From JAGLTA01 sp023142625 (GTDB taxonomy: Bacteria; Patescibacteriota; Patescibacteriia; JAACEG01), in assembly GCA_030641665.1 (NCBI GenBank), contig DAOWHA010000048.1, forward strand, positions 1 to 33,075: 33,075 bases of DNA, in the 5' to 3' direction. Made by a program: the position numbers and the translations under genes. The notes under the pieces were generated by a model. The model saw nothing but the letters and a program-made list of their open reading frames with translations. It had not been told where the DNA came from and searched no databases. Of the stretch, positions 25,000 through 31,027 are shown piece by piece. How positions within the stretch are numbered: position 1 is the stretch's first letter; each line of letters opens with the position of its first letter.

Positions 25000-26145
25000 T
25001 TATTTTTTAGAAATTAAATTTATCAAATCATCGTCGGAAATTTTTTTCTTTTTATCAGCAAGATTTTTAAATTTTATAAAAATTTCAGTAGTCTGCTCCT
25101 TTTTTATTGTAATGCCGATTTTACTTAATCTGTCAGTTAATCCGTGTTTTCCCGAATGTTTTCCTAACACTAATTCGTTTGATTGCAAGCCGATCTGTTC
25201 CGCTTTCATTATCTCATAAGTTTCCCTTTTCTGCAAGACGCCATGCTGATGAATTCCGGCTTCATGCGCGAAAGCGTTTTCGCCTACAATCGCTTTATTG
25301 GGCTGAATTAAAATTCCCGTGAGATTAGAAACTAATTTGGAAATATTTAAAATATCTTCTGTTTTTATGTCTGTTTCAGTTTTAAAATAGTCTTTTCTTG
25401 TCTTTAACGCCATTACAACTTCTTCCAGAGCCGCGTTTCCAGCGCGTTCTCCTAAGCCGTTAATCGTGCATTCAATCTGCCCTGCCCCGTTTTTTACGGC
25501 TGATAAAGAATTAGCGGTTGCCATTCCAAGATCATTATGGCAGTGAACTGAAATAACCGCTTTTTTAATATTAGGAACATTTTTGTAAATTTCAGCGATT
25601 AGTTTGCCGAATTCTTCCGGTGTCGCGTATCCGACAGTGTCTGGAATATTTATAGTTGACGCGCCAGCGTTAATTGCTGTTTTAACAACTTTAAATAAAA
25701 ATTTTGGTTCTGCGCGAAAAGCGTCTTCGGGCGAAAATTCCACATCGTTAACTTTTGATTTCGCGAATTTTACCATTTCAGAAATCTGTTTTAACGCATC
25801 CCCTCTGCTCATTTTTAATTTATATTTCAGGTGAATATCAGACGCCGCCAAGAAAGTATGAATTCTTTTTTTCTTTGCAGGCTTAATAGCTTGATAAGCC
25901 GCTTTAATGTCCTGTTTTTTTACTCGCGCCAAAGAGCAGACAACACTATTTTTTACTTTTTTTGCGATTTGATTTATGGCGTTAAAATCGTCTTGAGACG
26001 CGATTGCAAAACCCGCCTCAATGACATCAACGCGCATTTTTTCCAGTGCCAAGGCGATTTGGATTTTTTCAGTTGTGTTCAGACTAGCTCCGGGCGACTG
26101 CTCCCCGTCGCGCAAAGTTGTGTCAAAAATTTTAATTTTTTTCAT
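25000..26145 (-). CDS. leuA: 2-isopropylmalate synthase, without regulatory domain
   Basis: 381 residues from the ATG at 26145; the frame is open to 26178 but the usual start is MKKIKIFDTTLRDGEQSPG. LeuA condenses acetyl-CoA and 2-oxoisovalerate. The TIM barrel carries FDTTLRDGEQSPGASL (7-22), VHCHNDLGMATANS (near 202), NGLGERAGNA and the accessory region FAHEAGIHQHGV and LGKHSGKHGL. The protein ends at LINLISKK, where longer family members continue into the leucine-binding dimer domain, so leucine feedback control is probably absent. Citramalate or homocitrate synthase are alternatives; leuC beside it favours LeuA. Confidence 0.87.
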   Translation of the reverse strand: MKKIKIFDTTLRDGEQSPGASLNTTEKIQIALALEKMRVDVIEAGFAIASQDDFNAINQIAKKVKNSVVCSLARVKKQDIKAAYQAIKPAKKKRIHTFLAASDIHLKYKLKMSRGDALKQISEMVKFAKSKVNDVEFSPEDAFRAEPKFLFKVVKTAINAGASTINIPDTVGYATPEEFGKLIAEIYKNVPNIKKAVISVHCHNDLGMATANSLSAVKNGAGQIECTINGLGERAGNAALEEVVMALKTRKDYFKTETDIKTEDILNISKLVSNLTGILIQPNKAIVGENAFAHEAGIHQHGVLQKRETYEIMKAEQIGLQSNELVLGKHSGKHGLTDRLSKIGITIKKEQTTEIFIKFKNLADKKKKISDDDLINLISKK

Positions 26146-26155
26146 AAGTAAAAAT

Positions 26156-26407
26156 TTAATAATATTCCACTTTTCCATTCATATCTTGAACTCCGATTTT
26201 TATAAAACTATCAAAGTCTAAATTCTTATTATTTTTTTTGTTTAAAAACGGTTTTATAAATTCGCATAAAAAAACGGCTTCTTTAAAGCCTTCTTTTTGA
26301 ATATTTTGCATCATCTCTTTAAAATATTTAGCACTATTTGACATACAAATATTAGCGCATTCCATGCAGGTTATTGTTTTTACTCTGTTTTGGCTGTTTT
26401 TTAACAT
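26156..26407 (-). CDS. Unknown 83-residue protein with a CxxCxxxC motif
   Basis: I do not recognise this protein. It begins MLKNSQNRVKTITCMECANIC (C14, C17, C21), continues with a predicted amphipathic helix (AKYFKEMMQNIQKEGFKEAVFLCEFI, another cysteine at 48) and ends in a polar region IKIGVQDMNGKVEYY. The clustered cysteines suggest metal binding. It lies ten bases before leuA in the same direction, behind a long hairpin, so co-transcription with leuA-leuC is likely. No Shine-Dalgarno sequence is seen. Confidence 0.6.
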   Translation of the reverse strand: MLKNSQNRVKTITCMECANICMSNSAKYFKEMMQNIQKEGFKEAVFLCEFIKPFLNKKNNKNLDFDSFIKIGVQDMNGKVEYY

Positions 26408-26418
26408 AAAAATTAGTT

Positions 26419-26459
26419 GAGCCTCTGTTGATTTTTATCAAACAAATCAACAAAGGCTC
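26419..26459 (-). promoter_or_regulatory. 16-bp hairpin in the leader of the leuA unit
   Basis: GAGCCTCTGTTGATTT (26419-26434) pairs with AAATCAACAAAGGCTC (26444-26459) around a nine-base loop. The one imperfect position is a G-U wobble on the minus strand but a C/A mismatch on the plus strand, so the minus-strand RNA is the one that folds. No U run follows directly, so it is not a classical terminator; processing site or attenuator are possible. Confidence 0.5.
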
Positions 26460-26464
26460 TGTTT

Positions 26465-26653
26465 TTAAATATCCGCTATTGTCCCAAATGGACCAATGCG
26501 CGAATGTTTAAAATGGTTTTCAATCCCATGATTTTCCGCCTCTGCGGGCGGAGTTAATACTAAATCAATCTCGTCCCAAAAAGATGCGCCCTGTCTGTAC
26601 GGACAGTTATACGGAACATCCGCCGGTAAGTCTGCTTGATTTAAACTTGACAT
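26465..26653 (-). CDS. Unknown 62-residue protein
   Basis: I do not recognise this protein. MSSLNQADLPADVPYNCPYRQGASFWDEIDLV... is acidic and Pro-rich, has one cysteine (C17), and ends FKHSRIGPFGTIADI. The ATG at 26653 is preferred because AAAGGAGAC lies at normal Shine-Dalgarno distance. The frame is open further upstream to 26758, but that part runs into a foldback repeat. The good ribosome-binding site, rare in this window, supports a real, well-translated gene. It is first in the series leading to leuA and leuC. Confidence 0.6.
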   Translation of the reverse strand: MSSLNQADLPADVPYNCPYRQGASFWDEIDLVLTPPAEAENHGIENHFKHSRIGPFGTIADI

Positions 26654-26735
26654 TTTGTCTCCTTTTATTTTTTTTTGGGTTAATAAACAGAAAAAATCTA
26701 TGAATAATTTTGAATTATAAAATGCATAAACCCCT

Positions 26736-26862
26736 TTGTCTTTGCGAGTGTAGTGCAACGGAGCGAAGCAATCTCATTACTAAACAAATAAATCTATAAT
26801 TATAATTTTATTCGCTCAGTAATGAGATTGCCACGTCGGCTATCGCCTCCTCGCAAAGACAA
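26736..26862. repeat. Foldback element, family i, copy 3
   Basis: Shortest copy, ends TTGTCTTTGCGAG and CTCGCAAAGACAA, inner arms GAAGCAATCTCATTACT and AGTAATGAGATTGC. Together with the tail below it fills the 470-base gene-free stretch between the 62-residue gene and rnpB. Confidence 0.85.
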
Positions 26863-26946
26863 TAAAAAATTCGCACTTTTTATAAAAATAAAAACATTCA
26901 CAAATTTTTTCTGTTTATTAACATTTTAAAGAGCAATAATCCTAAT

Positions 26947-27024
26947 AAAAAAAACCGCTTTACTGGCGGCTTATTTTTATTTTTATTTTTTTATTTTTTA
27001 ATATAAACAAAAACAAGCCGCCTT
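26947..27024 (-). terminator. Terminator hairpins downstream of rnpB
   Basis: On the minus strand GGCGGCTTGTTTTTGTTTA pairs with a matching TAAAAATAAGCCGCC arm, and an overlapping CCGC...GCGG hairpin is followed by eight T (26947-26954). The position about 100 bases after the rnpB 3' end fits transcription termination followed by processing. Confidence 0.6.
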
Positions 27025-27120
27025 TTTAAAGGAAATAATAATAAAATTAATAATAAAATTTTATTCACAACCTGTTTCATAATTGTTTGCATAATAACAA
27101 TAATAAAAAAATTTGTCAAA

Positions 27121-27590
27121 ATAATTCAGGCAAGCTATAAGCCGGATTCTGTTAAAATTATCTAATGATAATTTTAGATAGCCATCTATCTAGGATTGAT
27201 ATTGCCATCAACCTCAAGCGGTTCAAACAGCAAAATTGCTGAATACGACCTTGCACCAGACAGGGTTTACCATCGCTTGCCGTCACCGACAAGGAAAGAA
27301 TGTAGCTTTTAAATTAAAAACACCATTCAACTTTTCACCTTTCATCCCGCGGTATTGCGAGAATAGTATAGTCTCTGCGGCACTTTCCCTACTCCGTAAA
27401 ACTACGGAGCGGTCGCTGTTAGCGACTGTCGCTTTCGATTATTTAAAATAAATTAAATAAAATCGGCGTCCGGACTTTCCTCCCATTTCGGAAGTCAGAT
27501 GTCAGAAATCGGATTTCGGATATTTATATTTTTTTGATTTATGAATTCTGACTTCCGAAATTGAGCGGCTATCCATTTGTCTGAATTATT
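27121..27590 (-). ncRNA. rnpB: RNase P RNA (type A-like)
   Basis: Catalytic RNA that removes tRNA 5' leaders. Conserved signatures on the minus strand are GGAGGAAAGTCCGG (27470-27483) and GAATCCGGCTTATAGC (27134-27149), with AGGGTGAAA-like and GGTAAACCC segments between. P1 is formed by AATAATTCAG (27581-27590) with CTGAATTAT (27121-27129), and P2 by GGATAGCC (27567-27574) with GGCTATCT (27176-27183). The RNA is about 470 nt, longer than usual. Much of the excess is a perfect 15-bp stem with a 47-base tip in the P3 position (27485-27561), made of repeat sequence also seen in prmC. Ends are estimated from P1. Confidence 0.95.
27485..27561 (-). repeat. Palindromic repeat forming P3 of RNase P RNA
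   Basis: ATTTCGGAAGTCAGA (27485-27499) and TCTGACTTCCGAAAT (27547-27561) are perfectly complementary. The 3' part of the enclosed tip, read on the minus strand, has GAAATCCGATTTC and GACATCTGA, words shared with the repeat inside prmC on the plus strand at 28425-28483. Confidence 0.75.
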
Positions 27591-27593
27591 GTT

Positions 27594-27622
27594 ATAATAG
27601 CAAATAAAGCGTATAATGTCAA
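27594..27622 (-). promoter_or_regulatory. Sigma-70-type promoter of rnpB
   Basis: Minus-strand TTGACA (27617-27622), 17-base spacer, TATTAT (27594-27599). The predicted start falls at about 27589, exactly at the 5' strand of helix P1, which independently supports the RNA's 5' end. Confidence 0.85.
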
Positions 27623-27665
27623 CATGAAATCATATAAACATTTAAACACGATAACATTTAAACAT

Positions 27666-27736
27666 TTGAATAAAAAAAATGGGTATGGCTTGTATAGATA
27701 TTACATAATCTACCATTAAAAAAACCATACCCTTAA
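27666..27736 (-). terminator. Intrinsic terminator of the unidentified RNA
   Basis: Minus-strand GGGTATGG and CCATACCC form the base of the stem, with a TAGATTATGTAATATCTA inner hairpin, followed by ATTTTTTTT. It ends the RNA 45 bases before the rnpB promoter. Confidence 0.8.
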
Positions 27737-27957
27737 GTTTCTGCTCTCATTTTTTTCTCCTTTCGCCCTCTTTCCGAGAGCACTCAACCGTGAGAATCTA
27801 CCTCATCGACGAATACGACAATTTTTTTGCAGAAATCAAAAAAACCACCTCCTTTTTTTTTGCCCTATTTAAAGGGCTTCGATTCGTTCGCCCAGTTGGC
27901 GAGTTTTTGGTAAAAATCCCACCATCTCTTTTTGCTACGAGATAGCGGGGGCTTCTA
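27666..27957 (-). ncRNA. Unidentified structured RNA with its own promoter and terminator
   Basis: The RNA runs from about 27957 to the terminator at 27666. Helices seen: CCCGCTATCTC with GAGATGGTGGG (11 bp including G-U pairs), TCGCC/GGGCGA, GCCCT/AGGGC, CTCA/TGAG, GCTCTC-GGAAA-GAGGGC, and a long-range TTTCTGC/GCAGAAA. Two unpaired purine tracts are Shine-Dalgarno-like: AAAGGAGGTG (27846-27855), complementary to the full 16S 3' tail, and AAAGGAG before an ATG at 27750. Behind them lie tiny ORFs of 13 codons (TTG at 27839, MISAKKLSYSSMR) and five codons (MRAET). It does not resemble tmRNA, SRP RNA or 6S RNA by eye, and I cannot name a family. Length and GC content set it apart from normal intergenic DNA here. 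Confidence 0.65.
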
Positions 27958-27963
27958 ATTTTT

Positions 27964-27991
27964 ATTTTAGATAATATTTAAAAAATGTCAA
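27964..27991 (-). promoter_or_regulatory. Promoter of the unidentified RNA
   Basis: Minus-strand TTGACA (27986-27991), 16-base spacer, TAAAAT (27964-27969). The -35 box overlaps the first codons of divergent prmC (ATG at 27985). Confidence 0.7.
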
Positions 27992-28923
27992 TAGTTTTTG
28001 AAAAAAATTCAAATGTAAAACAGATTTTGTTTTCCGTTGTTAAACGATTTAGAAAATATAAAATAAAATCCGCTGAATTGGACGCGGAAATTTTAGTTTC
28101 GTTTGCGCTGAAAAAAAGCAGGGAATGGGTTTGCGCGAATTTGGATTATAAATTATCAAAAAATGAATTAAACAGAATTAAAAAAATAACGGAGAGGCGA
28201 ATTCAAAACGAGCCAATCGCTTATATTATTAAAAATAGAGAATTTTACGGCTTAAATTTTTTTGTTAATAAAAATGTCTTAATCCCCCGTCCCGAAACAG
28301 AATTTTTAGTTGATGAAACAATAAAAATTATAAACGATAAAAAAATAGATAATTTTTTTATTATTGATATCGGAACCGGCAGCGGCTGCATTATTATCGC
28401 ATTAACAAAAAATCTTATTAAAAGTCCGACATCTGAAATCCGACATCTGAAATCCGATTTCCGATATCTGGCATCTGATATCTCTAAAAAAGCGTTTTGT
28501 GTTGCGCGCAAGAACGCAAAATTTCATAAAGTTGATAAAATAATAAAATTTTATCGCGGAAATTTATTAAATCCGATCATAAAAGACGCTAAATTAAAGA
28601 TAAAAAATTCAAATTTAATAATTATCGCGAATCTCCCCTATTTAACAGCAAACGAATGCAAGGAAAAGTCCATTCGGAGCGAGCCGAAAGCGGCTCTGCT
28701 TGGCGGAACTAACGGACTAAAATATTACAAAAAACTGTTCGCGCAGTTGTCTGAATTTAAAATAAAAAACAGAATAAAAAAACAAATTAATCTTGTTATT
28801 GAAATTAATCCCAATCAAACAAAAAAAATCTGCTTAATGATTAAGAAAATTTTCCCGTCAGCAAAAATAAAAATTATAAAAGATTTAGCACAAAAAAACA
28901 GAATTATCAATATGACAATTTAA
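27985..28923 (+). CDS. prmC: Release-factor glutamine methyltransferase
   Basis: 312 residues. PrmC N5-methylates the glutamine of the GGQ motif in RF1/RF2. An N-terminal helical domain (SAELDAEILVSFAL..., EPIAYIIKNREFYGLNFFVNKNVLIPRPETE) precedes the SAM-binding motif IDIGTGSGC (127-135). The substrate motif, normally NPPY, reads NLPY (near 217-220: IIANLPYLT). Residues about 147-166 (SPTSEIRHLKSDFRY...) are encoded by a word repeat inserted between the SAM motif and the acidic ASDIS strand; the frame is kept. No Shine-Dalgarno sequence; the ATG lies inside the promoter of the opposite-strand RNA. The stop overlaps the convergent DUF3048 gene by 17 bases. Confidence 0.9.
   Translation: MSIVFEKNSNVKQILFSVVKRFRKYKIKSAELDAEILVSFALKKSREWVCANLDYKLSKNELNRIKKITERRIQNEPIAYIIKNREFYGLNFFVNKNVLIPRPETEFLVDETIKIINDKKIDNFFIIDIGTGSGCIIIALTKNLIKSPTSEIRHLKSDFRYLASDISKKAFCVARKNAKFHKVDKIIKFYRGNLLNPIIKDAKLKIKNSNLIIIANLPYLTANECKEKSIRSEPKAALLGGTNGLKYYKKLFAQLSEFKIKNRIKKQINLVIEINPNQTKKICLMIKKIFPSAKIKIIKDLAQKNRIINMTI
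28425..28483. repeat. Word repeat inside prmC
   Basis: A 14-base unit CCGACATCTGAAAT occurs twice, then CCGATTTCCGATATCTGG and GCATCTGATATCT. The words GAAATCCGATTTC and CATCTGA recur in the P3 stem of rnpB about 900 bases away, on the opposite strand. Confidence 0.75.
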
Positions 28924-29998
28924 TTCCGCCATCAACAATTTCAATCCAAGTTTTGCCGCGATTGAATTTTATTTCTTTATCATCTTGATCATAAAATCTT
29001 GTTCTGCTTTCTTGTGATTTTTTCCACCAACTACCACTAATAATTTTTCCGTCCAAAAATATTATCGCCTCTCCGCTGCCGATTGTCTCTATTTTTTTTC
29101 TATCCTCAGAGTCAATAGATGTAATTTTAGTTTTTTGAATAATTAAATTTTTTATTTTAATTATATTGCCATCTGCCGTTAAATGCGGCTTTTTATTGTG
29201 AAATCTTAAATATTCATTTTCATCACGATTATAATTCCATGCAACTTCGTTAAATCCCGATACTGAAAAATTAATAATTATACTGTTTAATGGCTCTCCC
29301 CTTTTCTCTAATTCAATATCGTCTTTAAATATTAGTGAACTAAAATTGTGTTCAGTTAAAGAATCGCTTTCAAGCGCTTTATTTAATAATTCCGAAGAGG
29401 TGAACACATTATGCGGACGCGGTCGCTTGGAACTACGCCAATAATAGCGGCTTTTATAATATTGATCTAAACTTAAAACAGCATCTTGCTTAATTAATTT
29501 TAAGGATTCAGGGCTGCCTCCGACATGGCAATACAGAGCGTTAAATTCTTTTATCCAGTCTAAAAAATACGGACGGGCGCTGCGAACAGGTCCTATTTTA
29601 TCAATATTTTCGCCATCGGCAAATATCGCTAAAAAACGGGTTATGCCGCCTTCCACTGGCGCCTCAATAACTAAATTAGCCTTATTAAGACCTATTTGCG
29701 GCTTAGCGCCTCCGTTATTATCAATAGTTATCGCCACTGGATAAAAATCAGGATTATCTTCCGCGACAAATATTCCGTCAATCGCCCGCTCTTTTGTCAG
29801 TTTTTTTTCTATCTCATTTTCTATTAAATTGCTTCTTTGTTTTTCTTGATTACTAACTCTATTTTTAATTATGCTTCTTTTTTTATTTGACAAATTAAAA
29901 ACTAATAATACTGATATTAAAACTATAGCGGCAAAAACTGCTAATAATAAAATAATCAATCTTATTTTTTTCTTATCTGTTTTTTTTACTTTTTTCAT
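28907..29998 (-). CDS. DUF3048 (YerB-like) secreted protein
   Basis: 363 residues. A basic start and one hydrophobic helix (about 11-34) anchor it in the membrane. The outside part has the family signature FYPVAITIDNNGGAKPQIGLNKANLVIEAPVEGGITRFLAIF...IGPVRSARPYFLDW, followed by CHVGGSPESL, RRSSKRPRPHNVFTS-type (here YWRSSKRPRPHNVFTS) and a C-terminal domain with GSGEAIIFLDGKIISGSWWKKS and RGKTWIEIV. DUF3048/YerB proteins are extracytoplasmic with no established activity. No lipobox cysteine follows the helix, so it is more likely an anchored protein than a lipoprotein. A foldback repeat lies upstream. Confidence 0.85.
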   Translation of the reverse strand: MKKVKKTDKKKIRLIILLLAVFAAIVLISVLLVFNLSNKKRSIIKNRVSNQEKQRSNLIENEIEKKLTKERAIDGIFVAEDNPDFYPVAITIDNNGGAKPQIGLNKANLVIEAPVEGGITRFLAIFADGENIDKIGPVRSARPYFLDWIKEFNALYCHVGGSPESLKLIKQDAVLSLDQYYKSRYYWRSSKRPRPHNVFTSSELLNKALESDSLTEHNFSSLIFKDDIELEKRGEPLNSIIINFSVSGFNEVAWNYNRDENEYLRFHNKKPHLTADGNIIKIKNLIIQKTKITSIDSEDRKKIETIGSGEAIIFLDGKIISGSWWKKSQESRTRFYDQDDKEIKFNRGKTWIEIVDGGIKLSY

Positions 29999-30034
29999 CT
30001 TATTTGAATAATAGTAAATTTTAATTTAAAAATA

Positions 30035-30178
30035 CTGTCTTTGCGAGGAGCCGAACGAACGCAGTGAGAGAGAGCGACGAAGCAATCCCATTACTTAAGC
30101 AGAAAAAACTATAATTACAGATTTATTCGCTCAGTAATGAGATTGCTTCGCTCCGTTGCACTCCGCTCGCAAAGACAA
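30035..30178. repeat. Foldback element, family i, copy 4
   Basis: Ends CTGTCTTTGCGAGGAGCCGAA and CGCTCGCAAAGACAA. Inner arms GACGAAGCAATC and GATTGCTTCG, with TTTATTCGCTCAGTAATGAG as in copies 1 and 3. It occupies the 225-base gap between the DUF3048 and trpC genes; nothing else is seen there. Confidence 0.85.
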
Positions 30179-30223
30179 TGTGGAAAATCCTTTTATAAAT
30201 ACTTTAGTGATTTAAAGCAATTT

Positions 30224-31021
30224 TTATATTTTTAATTCATTAATCGCCTTATTGATATTATCGGATTTCATTAAAAATGTTCCGACTAAAATAGCGTCTG
30301 CGCCGGTGCTTTTCATTTTTTTAGCGACCTTAAAAGAGGTGATTCCAGATTCAGACACTTTAATAATATTTTTTGGAATTATTTTTGCCAAATTAGCGAA
30401 ATTATTCAAATTGATTTTCATTGTCTTTAAATCACGATTATTTACACCGATAATTTTCGGCTTAATACTCAAAACAAACTTTAACTCTTTGATATTATGA
30501 ACTTCAACCAAGCAATCTAAATTTAATTTGCGCGCGATATTGTATAAATTTCGCAGCTGTTTTTTTTCTAAAATTGACGCAATTAATAAAATCGCGTCTG
30601 CTCCATAGGCTTTGCTTTCATATACTTGCCATGGATGCATTATAAAATCTTTCCGCAAAATCGGCAAGTCAGAATTTTTTTTTGCTGTTAATAAATAATC
30701 CGATTTTCCTTTAAAAAATTTTTCTTCCGTAATTACCGAAATAGCGTCAGCGCCGTTTTTGTTATAAATTTTAGCGATTTTAGCGGCGTTAAAACTCTTT
30801 TTAAAAACAGTTTCTTTGTTTGACGGAGACGATTTTTTAATTTCTGCTATTAAAGACAGTTTATTCTTTTTTAACGATTTAAAAAAATTTCTTTTTGCAA
30901 ACCTGTTTTTTTTAATAATATCTTTTAAATCATCAATGCTTAATTTTTTTATTCTATTTTTAACCTCGTTTATCTTATTGGAGCATATTTTATCAAGAAT
31001 TGTGTTTGTCTGTTTATACAT
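30224..31021 (-). CDS. trpC: Indole-3-glycerol-phosphate synthase
   Basis: 265 residues, a single TIM barrel of usual length, without fused TrpF. It cyclises carboxyphenylamino-deoxyribulose phosphate to indole-3-glycerol phosphate in tryptophan synthesis. Motifs: LIAEIKKSSPS (catalytic Lys), ISVITEEKFFKGKSDYL, LPILRKDFI (catalytic Lys), GADAILLIASIL, LVEVHN, IIGVNNRDLKTM, VSESGI and ADAILVGTFLMKS. It begins six bases after a glycosyltransferase gene ends, an unexpected neighbour, and is far from trpE (2841). Confidence 0.92.
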   Translation of the reverse strand: MYKQTNTILDKICSNKINEVKNRIKKLSIDDLKDIIKKNRFAKRNFFKSLKKNKLSLIAEIKKSSPSNKETVFKKSFNAAKIAKIYNKNGADAISVITEEKFFKGKSDYLLTAKKNSDLPILRKDFIMHPWQVYESKAYGADAILLIASILEKKQLRNLYNIARKLNLDCLVEVHNIKELKFVLSIKPKIIGVNNRDLKTMKINLNNFANLAKIIPKNIIKVSESGITSFKVAKKMKSTGADAILVGTFLMKSDNINKAINELKI

Positions 31022-31027
31022 AAATAA

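Noticed and set aside
26654..26758. N-terminal extension of the 62-residue protein
   Set aside because: The extension runs into foldback repeat copy 3, while the inner ATG has a strong Shine-Dalgarno sequence.
27236..27451. Plus-strand 71-residue open frame
   Set aside because: It lies antisense within RNase P RNA.
27666..27957. tmRNA, SRP RNA or 6S RNA as identity of the orphan RNA
   Set aside because: No tRNA-like ends or ALAA-type tag, no SRP apical-loop signature, and a multi-hairpin layout rather than the 6S rod.
12199..30178. CRISPR array made of the interspersed repeats
   Set aside because: Copies are kilobases apart with no regular spacers, and no cas genes are present.
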